Assembly (NCBI RefSeq): GCF_033110285.1
Contig: NZ_CP136995.1
Coordinates: 1,488,001 to 1,552,000, forward strand
Source: Ottowia sp. SB7-C50
Lineage (GTDB): Bacteria; Pseudomonadota; Gammaproteobacteria; Burkholderiales; Burkholderiaceae_C
DNA length: 64,000 bases
Reading direction: 5' to 3'
The translations under genes and the position numbers were made by a program. Shown in pieces: positions 1-11,070 of the stretch. The notes beneath the pieces are model-generated. The model did no database searches and was not told the DNA's origin. It was given only the letters and a program-made list of their open reading frames with translations. Every line of letters starts with the position of its first letter. Positions within the stretch are counted from its first letter, which is position 1.

Positions 1-146
1 GGCTGCTGGCCGGCGCGCGGTGTGCTGCCGGCGCTATAGGCTTTGAAGCGGCCGGCGCCGATGTGGTTGAGCAGCGCTTCGGCCAGTATGCTGCGGGCCG
101 AGTTGTGGGTACACAGGAAAAGGACGTTCAAGGGCTGGTCGGACAT
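1..146 (-). CDS. arsC: Low-molecular-weight phosphatase-type arsenate reductase (ArsC), partial
   Basis: Only the N-terminal 48 residues lie in the window; the gene continues past the left edge. The start is the ATG whose complement is at 144-146. The protein begins with a beta strand leading into C-T-H-N-S-A-R-S (Cys12 to Arg18), the CX5R phosphate/arsenate-binding loop of the LMW protein tyrosine phosphatase family. Known members reduce arsenate to arsenite using thioredoxin or glutaredoxin. It is the third gene of an arsR-arsA-arsC unit read leftward, which supports arsenate reduction over protein dephosphorylation. A 62-bp gap containing a palindromic repeat separates it from arsA. Confidence 0.8.
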   Translation of the reverse strand, partial: MSDQPLNVLFLCTHNSARSILAEALLNHIGAGRFKAYSAGSTPRAGQQ

Positions 147-176
147 GGTCGATGCTTGGTGTCGTTGAGCGGAATC

Positions 177-236
177 GCTATGCAAAAAATAGCTGGTGGC
201 GCTTGCTGCTAGCGCGCCAGCGGCTGATGAACATCC
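177..236. repeat. Comamonad-type palindromic repeat, copy 1
   Basis: Contains GCTAT-GCAAAAA-ATAGC followed by a TGGCGC...GCGCCA stem. The arsA stop codon and its last codons fall inside the element, so the repeat supplies the arsA 3' end. See the window-wide repeat finding for the other copies. Confidence 0.6.
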
Positions 237-2014
237 AACTCGGCGGTGGCCGACGCCATGGAACCCGCCAGCTCGCGCAGCCGCGCCACGCCCACCGGCT
301 CGTCGGCCAGCAGCGGCACCACCGCCCAGCGCGGCGCGTGGTGGGTGCGGATGGCGTCGATCTCGCGCAGTTCGCTTTCGGCGCGGCGGCGCAGCAGCGG
401 TGAGGCCACGGGCGCGGCGGCGAGGCAGTTGTTGACCACCCAGGCCCAGGGCTCGATGCCGGCGCGGCGCAGGTCGTCTTGCAAATGCGCGGCTTCCAGC
501 ACGGGCGTGGTTTCTGCCAACGTGACGATCAGCACCTTGGTGCGCGCCGGGTCCTGCAGCTGCATCATGGGCGTGGTGAAATGGCTGCCCGCCGCCATCT
601 GCCGCGCCACGTCGCGGTGGTAGGCGCCGGTGGCGTCGAGCAACAGCAGTGTGTGGCCGGTGGGCGCGGTGTCCATCACCACGAACTTTCGCCCCGCCTC
701 GCGGATGGCGCGCGAGAAGGCCTGGAAGACGGCGATCTCCTCGGTGCAGGGCGAGCGCAAGTCCTCGGCCAGCAGCGCGCGGCCCGCGTCGTCCAGCGCG
801 GCGCCCTTGGTGGCCATGACGTGGGCGCGGTAGGCCTCGGTGGCGGCGTGCGGGTCGATGCGGCTGACGGTGAGGTTGGGTAACTCGCCGGCCAGCGTTT
901 CGGCGAGGTGCGCGGCGGGGTCGGACGTGGTCAGGTGCACGGGCAGGCCGCGCGCGGCCAGTTCCACCGCCACGGCGGCGGCCAGCGTGGTCTTGCCGAC
1001 GCCGCCTTTGCCCATCAGCATGACGAGGCCGTGGCCGGGCGCGGCGATGTCGTCCACCAGCGTGGCGAGCGTGGGGGCGTCGGGCAGGGCGGTGTGCGGC
1101 GCGTCGGCGGTCGATCCGGCGTGGTGCGCATCGGGTTGCAGCAGCGCGCGCAAGGCGTCCAGCCCGACCAGATTGAAGGCTTTGAGCGCGATGTGATCGA
1201 TCGGTAGATCGCGCAGCGCTGGTGGCAAGTTGGCCAACGCCGCCTGCTCGCGCCGCAGCACGGCGGCGGCCAGCGGATCGTGCGCGGCCTCGCCCTCGGG
1301 CAGCAGGCCGTTGACGACCAGGTACTGCCGCGTCAGCCCAATCGCCGTCAGCTCCTCATGCGTGCGCGCGGCCTCGCGCAGCGTAGCGCCTTGGCCCCGC
1401 GCCACCAGCACCAGCCGCGTGCGGGCGCCGTCCTGCAGCGCGGCGACGGCGGCCTGGTATTGGGTGCGCTGCTTGTCCAGCCCGGCCAGCGGGCCGAGGC
1501 ACGACGCATCGCCCTGACCAGCCTCCAGAAAGCCACTCCACGCCCCGGGCAAGCTGAGCAGGCGGATGGTGTGGCCGGTGGGCGCGGTGTCGAAGATGAC
1601 GTGGTCAAAGCCTTGCGTGGCCGCATCGTCGGCCAGCAGGGCGGTGAATTCGTCGAACGCGGCAATCTCGGTGGTGCAGGCGCCCGACAGTTGTTCTTCA
1701 ATGCCCTTGACCACCGCATCCGGCAGCACGCCGCGCACCGGGCCGACGATGCGGTCGCGGTAGGCCTGGGCAGCGGCGGGCGGGTCGATCTCCAGCGCGC
1801 TCAGGTTCGGCACCGACGGCACGGCGACGATGCGGTTGCCAATCGTCAGGCCAAACACCTGCCCCACGTTCGACGCCGGGTCGGTGCTGACCAGCAGCAC
1901 CTGCTTGCCCGCATCGGCCAGTTGCACGGCGGCGGCGGAGGCGATGGAGGTCTTGCCGACACCGCCTTTGCCGGTGAAGAACATGAAACGGGGTGCGCTG
2001 TGCAGGAACTTCAT
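209..2014 (-). CDS. arsA: Arsenical pump-driving ATPase ArsA
   Basis: The 601-residue protein is made of two homologous halves, each with a deviant Walker A motif GKGGVGKT(S/T) (residues 15-23 and about 331-340) and each with the ArsA/GET3 signature DTAPTGHT. Each half also has a Cys in a (S/A)CTTEIA or PCTEEIA context, the position of the metalloid-binding cysteines of known ArsA. The length matches bacterial two-domain ArsA (about 580-600 residues). In known systems ArsA energises arsenite export through the ArsB channel in the inner membrane. It lies 72 bp downstream of arsR and is presumably co-transcribed. No arsB or arsD is visible; arsB may lie beyond the left edge. Confidence 0.93.
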   Translation of the reverse strand: MKFLHSAPRFMFFTGKGGVGKTSIASAAAVQLADAGKQVLLVSTDPASNVGQVFGLTIGNRIVAVPSVPNLSALEIDPPAAAQAYRDRIVGPVRGVLPDAVVKGIEEQLSGACTTEIAAFDEFTALLADDAATQGFDHVIFDTAPTGHTIRLLSLPGAWSGFLEAGQGDASCLGPLAGLDKQRTQYQAAVAALQDGARTRLVLVARGQGATLREAARTHEELTAIGLTRQYLVVNGLLPEGEAAHDPLAAAVLRREQAALANLPPALRDLPIDHIALKAFNLVGLDALRALLQPDAHHAGSTADAPHTALPDAPTLATLVDDIAAPGHGLVMLMGKGGVGKTTLAAAVAVELAARGLPVHLTTSDPAAHLAETLAGELPNLTVSRIDPHAATEAYRAHVMATKGAALDDAGRALLAEDLRSPCTEEIAVFQAFSRAIREAGRKFVVMDTAPTGHTLLLLDATGAYHRDVARQMAAGSHFTTPMMQLQDPARTKVLIVTLAETTPVLEAAHLQDDLRRAGIEPWAWVVNNCLAAAPVASPLLRRRAESELREIDAIRTHHAPRWAVVPLLADEPVGVARLRELAGSMASATAELDVHQPLAR

Positions 2015-2024
2015 GATGTGTCGG

Positions 2025-2070
2025 TAAGCTATTGAATAGATAGCGCGTAACGCTTATGGGTGGAGCGCTG
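2025..2070. repeat. Comamonad-type palindromic repeat, copy 2 (arsR-arsA gap)
   Basis: AGCTAT-TGAATAG-ATAGC followed by a degenerate GCGTAACGCT...AGCGCT part. It fills most of the arsR-arsA gap. Confidence 0.55.
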
Positions 2071-2086
2071 GAGGCCGATACGATGC

Positions 2087-2506
2087 TTATTCCGTAGCCA
2101 TCCGCTGCTGCCGCGGTGACGCCTGCGTCGCAGCAACCGTCCGCTTGGCACGCGCCGGCACGCCGTCGTCCGTCGCACACGGGCCCGCGCCGGGGCCGCG
2201 CAGTTCGCTGCATTGCTCCGGGTGCCCGGCGCAGCATTCGGCCGTGAGGTAGTCCACCAGTGCCTGCATCCACGCCAGATTGGCGCGGTAGCGCTGGTAG
2301 CGGCCTTCCTGCGTCACGGTCAGCAGCCCGGACTGCGTCAAGGCCTTCAGATGGAACGACAGGTTGGTGGGCGGAACCTGCAGCGCGGCGCCGATGTCGC
2401 CTGCCACCACGCCTTCGGGGCCGTGCCTGACCAGCAGCCGATAGATGTCGAGCCGCAGGCCGGAAGCCAGCGAGGCGAGGGCGGTGATGGCGGCGTCTTT
2501 TTCCAT
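2087..2506 (-). CDS. arsR: ArsR-family metalloid-responsive repressor
   Basis: 139 residues with a winged helix-turn-helix domain over about residues 5-85 (recognition helix around PPTNLSFHLKALTQSG). The usual ArsR CxC in the recognition helix is absent. Instead there is a cysteine pair after the dimerisation helix plus one more (Cys91, Cys92, Cys99), resembling the C-terminal arsenite site of Acidithiobacillus-type ArsR, although the spacing to the third Cys is one residue longer. It heads the arsR-arsA-arsC unit and probably represses it until arsenite binds. The ATG complement is at 2504-2506 and an AT-rich palindrome lies directly upstream. The last 40 residues are low-complexity tail. 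Confidence 0.88.
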   Translation of the reverse strand: MEKDAAITALASLASGLRLDIYRLLVRHGPEGVVAGDIGAALQVPPTNLSFHLKALTQSGLLTVTQEGRYQRYRANLAWMQALVDYLTAECCAGHPEQCSELRGPGAGPCATDDGVPARAKRTVAATQASPRQQRMATE

Positions 2507-2508
2507 AT

Positions 2509-2524
2509 TTCAATTATTGTTGAA
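2509..2524 (-). promoter_or_regulatory. Candidate ArsR operator upstream of arsR
   Basis: TTCAA-N6-TTGAA inverted repeat immediately upstream of the arsR start, inside a strikingly AT-rich island in otherwise GC-rich DNA. Position and symmetry fit autorepression by ArsR. This is inference from sequence only. Confidence 0.5.
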
Positions 2525-2650
2525 TTGTTGAAGCGATGCAAGGCGCCCGCCGGGCGTCACAAACAATTCACGAACCTGCCACGCGCCTGTCACCCGCGCC
2601 GCGCACCATCGCTGCAGATGACCGAGATGGACCGCAAGGAGCGACCTGCC

Positions 2651-3481
2651 ATGAAGGAACTGCCCACGCCCACGTTTGCCCTGTCGCCGCCCGCCGCGCT
2701 GCCACGGGGGTCGCTTCACCGGCGCGACACGGCTGCGCTGGTGGCGCCGCCTGCCGCGCGTGGCATTCAGGTGGCCTGGGCGCGCCATCACGACGAGGTG
2801 AGGGCCGCGCAGCGCCTGCGCCATGACGTGTTTGCCGGCGAAATGGGCGCGCGCCTGAACAGCCCCGTGCCCGGCCACGACATCGACCTGTTCGATGACT
2901 ACTGCGAGCACCTGCTGGTGCGCGACGAGGTCACGCAGGACGTCATCGGCACCTACCGCGTGCTGACGCCGGCGCAGGCGCGCCGTCTGGGCAGCACCTA
3001 CAGCGACACCGAATTCGACCTGACCCGCCTGCGCGCACTGCGCCCGCGCATGGTCGAACTGGGCCGCAGCTGCGTGCACCGCGACCACCGGCACGGCGGC
3101 GTCATCATGGCGCTGTGGACGGCGCTGGGCGAATTCATGACGCGCAACCAGCTCGACACCATGATCGGCTGCGCCAGCATTCCCATGATGCAGGGCGGCG
3201 TGTTCAGCGGCGACGTGGCGGCCAGCATCTGGCGCCAGGTGCGCGAAAAGCACCTGGCCCCCATTGAATGGCAGGTGCGCCCGCGCCTGCCGCTGCCGCT
3301 GCAGACACTGAACGACCAGCTGGCCGTGGAGCCGCCCGCGCTCATCAAGGGCTATCTGCGCCTGGGCACCAAGGTGCTGGGCCCGCCGGCGTGGGATCCC
3401 GATTTCAACAGTGCCGACCTGCCGATGATGATGCGCATTGGCGACCTGCATCCGCGCTACCGCAAGCACTTTCTGGGATGA
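2651..3481 (+). CDS. OlsB-like GNAT N-acyltransferase
   Basis: 276 residues. The core (about 45-215) resembles the ornithine/N-acyl amino acid acyltransferase branch of the GNAT superfamily (COG3176, OlsB-like): QRLRHDVFAGEMGA, then DYCEHLLVRD, VIGTYRVL and VELGRSCVHRDHR. Such enzymes transfer a 3-hydroxyacyl chain from acyl carrier protein to an amine, often ornithine, to make phosphorus-free membrane lipids. The ATG at 2651 was chosen because AAGGAG lies about 9 bases upstream. It is divergent from arsR. No olsA-like O-acyltransferase is adjacent, so the exact substrate is uncertain. Confidence 0.75.
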   Translation: MKELPTPTFALSPPAALPRGSLHRRDTAALVAPPAARGIQVAWARHHDEVRAAQRLRHDVFAGEMGARLNSPVPGHDIDLFDDYCEHLLVRDEVTQDVIGTYRVLTPAQARRLGSTYSDTEFDLTRLRALRPRMVELGRSCVHRDHRHGGVIMALWTALGEFMTRNQLDTMIGCASIPMMQGGVFSGDVAASIWRQVREKHLAPIEWQVRPRLPLPLQTLNDQLAVEPPALIKGYLRLGTKVLGPPAWDPDFNSADLPMMMRIGDLHPRYRKHFLG

Positions 3482-3612
3482 AGGCGCCGCCGGCGTGCCG
3501 CGGGCGTGTGGCGCACCGCCGCCCGGCACGTGGGCGGCGCCGGTGACGGATCGCATGGCGTGCAGCCGCCTGTTGTATCCTGCCGCGATGCTCCCCTTTT
3601 TGAAGTGCCGCC

Positions 3613-5664
3613 ATGCCCGCCGCCGTTGATGCCGCCACGCTGCTGGCGCGTTATCCGCTGCTCGACCGCGATGCCAGCATCCTCGATTTCAACCACCGCG
3701 TGCTGCACTGGTCCGAGCGCGCCGACGTGCCGCTGCTGGAGCGCCTGCGCTATTTGTGCATCGTGTCGTCCAACCTGGACGAATTCTTTGAGGTGCGCGC
3801 CGAAAGCCACCTGGCCGCCTGGCGCGCCGGCACCGATGCCAGCGGCATGCGCCGCCTGATGGCGGCTGCGCACGCCCTGGTGGAGCGGCAGTACGGCATC
3901 TACAACGACGTGCTGCTGCCCGCCCTGGCGGCCGAGCGCATGCGCATCGTCTCGCATGTCGACCGCACCGAGGCGCAGCGCCGCTGGGTGCGCGAGCACT
4001 TCCAGCGCGAGGTCAAGCCGCTGCTGGTGCCGGTGGCGCTGGACCCGGCGCACCCGTTTCCCCAGGTGGCCAACAAGTCGCTCAACTTCATCGTGCAGCT
4101 GAAGGGCAAGGACGCCTTTGGGCGCAGCAACGAAATCGCCATCGTCAAGGTGCCGCGGGTGCTGCCGCGCGTGCTGCGCCTGCCCGAGCGGGTAAGCGGC
4201 CACGAGACCCTGTTCGTGATGCTGTCCAGCGTGATCCGCGCGCACCTGGCGGATTTGTTTCCGGGCCGCGAGGTGGGCGACTTCTCGCATTTCCGCGTCA
4301 CCCGCGATTCGGACCTGTCGGTGGATGAGGAAGAAGTCAAGAACCTGCGCACGGCACTGCGTCAGGAACTGCACCAGCGCAACTACGGCGACGCCATGCG
4401 GCTGGAGGTGTCGTCCGCCTGCTCGGACGAACTGGCGGACTTCTTGCTGCGCCAGTTCAGGCTGCCGGCCGAAGCCCTGTTCAAGGTGCAGGGCCCGGTC
4501 AATCTGGTGCGGCTGCAGCAGCTGATATCGCTGGTCGACCGGCCGGCGCTGCTGTTTGCGCCGTACCGCGCCAGCTACCCGGTGCAGCTGTCGCGCGGCG
4601 AATCGGTGATGGAGCGAATGCGGCAGGGCGACGTGCTGATTCATCAGCCGTTCGAAAGCTTCGACGGCGTGATCGACTTTCTGCGCGAAGCCGTGTACGA
4701 CCCGCACGTGCTGGCCATCAAGCAGACGATTTACCGCACCGGCAACGACAGCCGCATGATGGACTTGCTCATTGAGGCGCAGCGCCGCGGCAAGGAAGTG
4801 ACGGCCGTGGTCGAGCTGAAGGCGCGCTTTGACGAAGAGGCCAACATCAACTGGGCCGAGCGGCTGGAAAAGGCCGGCGCGCAGGTGGTGTACGGCGTGG
4901 TCGGCCTCAAGACGCACGCCAAGATGCTGCTGGTGACGCGGCGCGAAGGGCGCCAGCTGCGGCGCTACGGGCACCTTTCGACCGGCAATTACAACCCGCG
5001 CACGGCGGCGCTGTACACCGACCTGAGCATGCTGACGGCGGATGCGCGCCTGACGTCCGACATGGACCAGCTGTTCGTGCACCTGGCCAGCCACAGCCGC
5101 CTGCCGCGCATGCAGCGCATGCTGCTGGCGCCGTTCACCCTGCACAAGCAGATGCTGGCCAAGATCGATGCGGTGGCGCAGGCGGCGCGCAAGGGGCGGG
5201 GCGGGCGCATCGTGGCCAAGATGAACGCGCTGACCGACGAGGCGCTGATCGTGGCGCTGCTGCGCGCGGGCGACGCGGGCGTGAAGATCGACCTGATCGT
5301 GCGCGGCGCCTGCATGCTGCCCGCGCCGCTGACCAAGAACATCCGCGTGCGCAGCATCATCGGCCGCTTTCTGGAGCATTCCCGCGTCTTTTACTTTCGC
5401 GCCGGGGGCGACGAGCAGCTGTGGCTGTCGTCCGCCGACTGGATGAACCGCAACATGCTGCGCCGCGTCGAAACCGCGTGGCAGGTTACGGACCAGGCCC
5501 TGCGCCAGCGCATCGTCGACGAATGCCTGCTGGCCTACCTGCACGACGAGCGCGATGCGTGGCGGATGGGCGAGGGCGGCCGCTACGACAGCGTGGTGCG
5601 CCCGGGCGCCCAGGCCGGCCCGGGGGCGCAGCAGGCCCTGATGAACCGATACCGCGCCATTTGA
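3613..5664 (+). CDS. ppk1: Polyphosphate kinase 1
   Basis: 683 residues, the normal PPK1 length. Visible are the N-terminal helical domain (SILDFNHRVLHWSERADVPLLERLRYL), the central head domain, and the two C-terminal phospholipase-D-like domains with the catalytic-His segment THAKM and the downstream GHLSTGNYNPR. PPK1 reversibly makes inorganic polyphosphate from ATP through a phosphohistidine intermediate. It lies 14 bp upstream of sixA, a recurrent pairing in Burkholderiales. The 131-bp region before it shows no other gene. Confidence 0.96.
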   Translation: MPAAVDAATLLARYPLLDRDASILDFNHRVLHWSERADVPLLERLRYLCIVSSNLDEFFEVRAESHLAAWRAGTDASGMRRLMAAAHALVERQYGIYNDVLLPALAAERMRIVSHVDRTEAQRRWVREHFQREVKPLLVPVALDPAHPFPQVANKSLNFIVQLKGKDAFGRSNEIAIVKVPRVLPRVLRLPERVSGHETLFVMLSSVIRAHLADLFPGREVGDFSHFRVTRDSDLSVDEEEVKNLRTALRQELHQRNYGDAMRLEVSSACSDELADFLLRQFRLPAEALFKVQGPVNLVRLQQLISLVDRPALLFAPYRASYPVQLSRGESVMERMRQGDVLIHQPFESFDGVIDFLREAVYDPHVLAIKQTIYRTGNDSRMMDLLIEAQRRGKEVTAVVELKARFDEEANINWAERLEKAGAQVVYGVVGLKTHAKMLLVTRREGRQLRRYGHLSTGNYNPRTAALYTDLSMLTADARLTSDMDQLFVHLASHSRLPRMQRMLLAPFTLHKQMLAKIDAVAQAARKGRGGRIVAKMNALTDEALIVALLRAGDAGVKIDLIVRGACMLPAPLTKNIRVRSIIGRFLEHSRVFYFRAGGDEQLWLSSADWMNRNMLRRVETAWQVTDQALRQRIVDECLLAYLHDERDAWRMGEGGRYDSVVRPGAQAGPGAQQALMNRYRAI

Positions 5665-5678
5665 CGGAAGGAGGGGAA

Positions 5679-6140
5679 ATGGACCTGATCCTGTGGAGAC
5701 ACGCCGAGGCCCAGGACGCCGAAGGCGACATGATCGACCGCAACCGCCCGCTGACGCGCCGCGGCGACCGCCAGGCGTCGCGCATGGCCGCCTGGCTGGA
5801 CCGGCAGTTGCCCGACGGCACGCGCATCCTGGTCAGCCCGGCCGTGCGCACCGAGCAGACGGCCCGCGCGCTGTCGCGCAAGTACCGCCTGCACGACGAG
5901 CTGCTGCCTGGCGCCAGCGCCGATCAGCTGCTGCAACTGGCGGGCTGGCCCAACGCCAGGTCGCCGGTGCTGATCGTCGGCCACCAGCCCACGCTGGGCG
6001 AAACCATTGCGCGCGTGCTGGGCATGGCCGATGCCGAATGTTCGGTCAAGAAAGGCTCGATCTGGTGGCTGCGCAGCCGCGAGCGCGACGGCCAGCGGCA
6101 GGCCACGGTCATCACCGTGCTGACGGCCGAGATGCTCTGA
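5679..6140 (+). CDS. sixA: SixA-type phosphohistidine phosphatase
   Basis: 153 residues with the histidine-phosphatase N-terminal motif in the form LWRHAEA (RHG-type catalytic His within the first ten residues), a distal VGHQPTLGE His motif and the short size typical of SixA. These enzymes remove phosphate from phosphohistidine on carrier or HPt domains. The start is fixed by GGAAGGAGGGG directly upstream of the ATG at 5679. It follows ppk1 by 14 bp, so co-transcription is likely; a link to phospho-His or polyphosphate metabolism is inference. Confidence 0.88.
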   Translation: MDLILWRHAEAQDAEGDMIDRNRPLTRRGDRQASRMAAWLDRQLPDGTRILVSPAVRTEQTARALSRKYRLHDELLPGASADQLLQLAGWPNARSPVLIVGHQPTLGETIARVLGMADAECSVKKGSIWWLRSRERDGQRQATVITVLTAEML

Positions 6141-6226
6141 CCAGTCTGACCGGGCGGGCACAAAGGCTGTCGCCACTCCCTGGAGCGCGATAATTGCGGG
6201 CAATTGCCTATCGAGGAGTAGTCTGC

Positions 6227-6877
6227 ATGCGTTCGATTCCGCTGGTTTCGTCCCCCATCGCCGCCGTGCTGGCGGCCGCGCTGCTGGCCAGCGCCTGCGC
6301 AACGGTCGACCTGGGCCCCCGCTACGACCCGCCGCCCATCCGCATGCCGCAGGCGCTGCCGCCCGCACCGGCGCCCGTGCCCTCGGTGGCGCAGCCGCAG
6401 CCGATTCCGCCGTCGGTGCCGATGCCGCAGGCGCTGCCGCCCGCGGGCCAGGCCGTGCCGGTGCCGGTGCCGATGCCTCCGGTGGTGGCGCCCGTGGCGG
6501 TGGACCCGAACGCACACCTGGTCACCTTCACCACGCGGATGGACGGTGGCAGCGTGGTGCCGCCCTCGCGCAGCGGCGGCAGCGCGCAACTCGACGCGCT
6601 GTACGACTCCAACACCCGCACGCTGCGCTGGAAGACCAACTGGACGGGCCTGTCCGGCGCGATCACCGCGGTGCAGTTCCACGGCCCGGCCGAACCGGGC
6701 CAGAACGCGCCCGCCGTCATGGTCTGGCCCGGCCCCTTCGGCCCGTCGTACGAAGGCCGCGCCACGCTCACCGCCAACCAGGCGGTCGATCTGGTCGATG
6801 GGCGCTGGTACGTCACCGTCTACACCACCAACTACCCGGCGGGTGAACTGCGCGGGCAACTGCGCGTGGTGAACTGA
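6227..6877 (+). CDS. CHRD-domain lipoprotein
   Basis: 216 residues from the ATG at 6227, which has GAGGAG upstream. An N-terminal hydrophobic stretch ends in LLASAC, a plausible though atypical lipobox. Residues about 30-95 are Pro-rich with an internally repeated PMPQALPPA unit. The C-terminal 115 residues form a CHRD (chordin-type) domain: LVTFTTRMDGGSVVPPS through TNYPAGELRGQL. CHRD domains in bacteria are extracytoplasmic and of unknown biochemical role. A shorter paralogue follows immediately. Outer-membrane or periplasmic location is inferred from the signal. Confidence 0.78.
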   Translation: MRSIPLVSSPIAAVLAAALLASACATVDLGPRYDPPPIRMPQALPPAPAPVPSVAQPQPIPPSVPMPQALPPAGQAVPVPVPMPPVVAPVAVDPNAHLVTFTTRMDGGSVVPPSRSGGSAQLDALYDSNTRTLRWKTNWTGLSGAITAVQFHGPAEPGQNAPAVMVWPGPFGPSYEGRATLTANQAVDLVDGRWYVTVYTTNYPAGELRGQLRVVN

Positions 6878-6982
6878 CGCACCGGCGGCTGCCCGTTGCA
6901 CGGCGGGTAAGCAGGCTGGTCAACACGTATCAGTGCGCAAACCGGCGCGGATCGCCGGCGGGTCGGTGCTATGGTGCGGGCC

Positions 6983-7508
6983 ATGTCCACATCGACTGTT
7001 CCGATGCGGCCGCGCGCCGCGCTGGTGCCTGCCTGCATCGTCCTGGCCGCGGCGCTGCTGGCGTTGCTGGCCGCCTGCGCCGGTCCACCGGTGCGTACCG
7101 CGCCGCCGGTGCGCACCGAACCAACGCCCACCCAGCGCCTGCCTGAACTGGCCGCCTTCAGCGCGCGGCTGAGCGGTGCGGCCACCGTGCCCCCCCAGCG
7201 ACAGCGCGGCCAGCGGCGAACTGGTGGCCGTGTTGAACCGCAACACCGGCCTGCTGCAGTGGAAGCTGAATTTCAGCGGCCTGAGCGGCCCCGTGACCGG
7301 CGCGCACTTCCACAGCCCCGGCATGAGCGGCGAAGTGGCGCCGCGCGTGATGATGCTCGGCCGCACCCTCGCCAGCCCGGCCGAGGGCCGCGCCATGCTC
7401 AACCCCAAGCAGCGCGCCGACCTGCTGGCGGGCCAGTGGTACCTCAACCTGCGCACCGCGCGCTATCCCGAAGGCGAACTGCGGGGCCAGTTGATCGAAA
7501 GGCATTGA
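6983..7508 (+). CDS. Second CHRD-domain lipoprotein (frameshifted)
   Basis: A signal sequence ending in a lipobox-like LLAACAG is followed by about 40 residues and then the CHRD domain, but the reading frame changes in a run of seven C at 7190-7196. Removing one C restores a continuous protein that aligns with the upstream paralogue (SGAATVPPSDS beside GGSVVPPSRS; then ELRGQL near the end). About 174 residues result. It is either a true frameshift or an overcalled homopolymer. The tandem arrangement with 6227-6877 suggests duplication. Start MSTSTVPMR at 6983; the upstream in-frame ATG at 6971 is an alternative. Confidence 0.7.
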
Positions 7509-7647
7509 CCCCATCCGCGGAGCGCGCATTGCGCTCGTCGAGGCAAGGGCATCGCCCACGCACGGGGCACGATGGCGCCAACGTCCCTAAAATGCGGGCT
7601 TCTCCACCCCATCTGCCGCGCGCGCGCTCCTGGCGCCGCTGCCCGCG

Positions 7648-10059
<2,412 letters not shown>

Positions 10060-10137
10060 CAGGTCAGACGCGCAGCATGGCGGGCAAGCATTCATGCCCT
10101 TTGCTGCCACGAGCCTGCCCCATCCGCATGGACCACT

Positions 10138-10524
10138 TCACCAAGCGGTTCGCGTGCCGAACTGCGCAAACGCCTCGTCGCGTGTGATCAGAGTCAAACC
10201 TTCCAGGTCAGCCTGCGCGGCCAGCATGCGGTCAAACGGATCGCGGTGATCGGCCACATGGCTGCCTGCCCGGATGGCGTGCTGCCAAGTGATCGCCAGG
10301 TGCTGAAAGCCATCCGCCTGCGTCAGCGCATTGAAGCGCGGCAGCGCCGCGCTCACACTGCCCAGCTTGCCCAGCCGGTGCTTGGTCGCCATTTCCCACG
10401 CGCTGGCGGCGCTGACGAACACTGGCAACGATTCATCGGCGATGAGCGCGCGGGCCGATGCCGGCAGCATTGGGTCGTCGGTCCACCACCATATCAGCGC
10501 GTGGGTGTCGAGCAACAGCTTCAA
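10138..10524 (-). CDS. VapC-type PIN-domain toxin
   Basis: 128 residues beginning MKLLLDTHALIWW, the classic PIN start with the first acidic residue, then SAASAWEMATKHRLGKL and DPFDRMLAAQA carrying further conserved acidic residues. The family are Mg-dependent ribonucleases that cut tRNA or rRNA. I chose the TTG whose complement ends at 10524 because it overlaps the antitoxin stop as TTGA, giving the canonical N-terminus; a TTG at 10536 is the alternative. It is co-transcribed with the Phd antitoxin gene, which should neutralise it. Confidence 0.87.
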   Translation of the reverse strand: MKLLLDTHALIWWWTDDPMLPASARALIADESLPVFVSAASAWEMATKHRLGKLGSVSAALPRFNALTQADGFQHLAITWQHAIRAGSHVADHRDPFDRMLAAQADLEGLTLITRDEAFAQFGTRTAW

Positions 10525-10763
10525 GCACCGCTCCAAGCAGTCAGTTCGGCTTCAGGCAGGGCGTCGAAGAACGCGTCGTCCAGCAATTTTCCGGCCAGGC
10601 GACCCGGTTTGCGCTGAGCTGGCGATGGCTCGAGCGGCACCATGCGCGCATACGGCGTGCCGGCCTTGGCCAGGATCACCTCCTGACCCGCGTGCACTTG
10701 CTCCAGCAAGCGCGAGAAATGCGTCTTGGCGTCGTGCACATTGACGATGAGCGGTGTGGTCAT
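10521..10763 (-). CDS. Phd/YefM-type antitoxin
   Basis: 80 residues. The N-terminal NVHDAKTHFSRLLEQVHAGQEVILAKAGTP is the Phd/YefM DNA-binding fold, and the C-terminal tail should wrap the toxin. It overlaps the VapC start by 4 bp. The promoter directly upstream holds a perfect 9-bp inverted repeat placed between the -35 and -10 hexamers, so autorepression by the antitoxin or the complex is likely. Chromosomal copy; no flanking mobile element is seen. Confidence 0.87.
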   Translation of the reverse strand: MTTPLIVNVHDAKTHFSRLLEQVHAGQEVILAKAGTPYARMVPLEPSPAQRKPGRLAGKLLDDAFFDALPEAELTAWSGA

Positions 10764-10790
10764 GGTGGAGGCCCATTTGAACTTCCGGAT

Positions 10791-10819
10791 ATATTAGTCC
10801 ATTGTATGGACTAAGTAAA
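10791..10819 (-). promoter_or_regulatory. Phd-VapC promoter with embedded operator
   Basis: Reading leftward: -35 TTTACT, 17-bp spacer, -10 TAATAT. The spacer and part of the -10 are covered by TTAGTCCAT-N3-ATGGACTAA, a perfect inverted repeat at 10794-10814. The start codon of the antitoxin is about 28 bp downstream. Confidence 0.65.
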
Positions 10820-10872
10820 ATCCAGCCAACATGGCGTGATTAGCGCTCAAGGGCATGGCCGACAATGCAACG

Positions 10873-10985
10873 CGCCAGGGGTCTGGGCGCCAGAAGGCGT
10901 CGAAGCGAAACGTGCGAAAAACGAGGGCGGCGTGGTGATGCCGACCAGCCCATCACCGGGCTATGGGCGCCGGAGCCAGCGCCGC
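10873..10985 (-). repeat. About 110-bp dispersed repeat, copy B
   Basis: Its reverse complement matches 20045-20157 over about 105 bases with a few mismatches (shared blocks include GGGCTGGTCGGCA and CTCGTTTTTCGCA). It sits between the toxin-antitoxin promoter and fhs, in opposite orientation to copy A. No gene is seen in 10820-11070 apart from this element. Confidence 0.7.
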
Positions 10986-11070
10986 GATGGACCGTTTTCT
11001 TGTGCGTGGCAGCCGACGCATCTTCTGTCGCGCAGACTCCGACACGCCACCGCCAACAGGAAAGGGAGAC

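Noticed and set aside
3457..5544. A 695-codon open frame on the minus strand opposite ppk1
   Set aside because: It mirrors a well-recognised gene, and its protein is rich in His, Arg, Gln and Ala with no family features. It is a GC-rich shadow.
10836..11070. Small open frames between the antitoxin and fhs
   Set aside because: They lie in the dispersed repeat, have no ribosome-binding site that fits, and are not recognisable.
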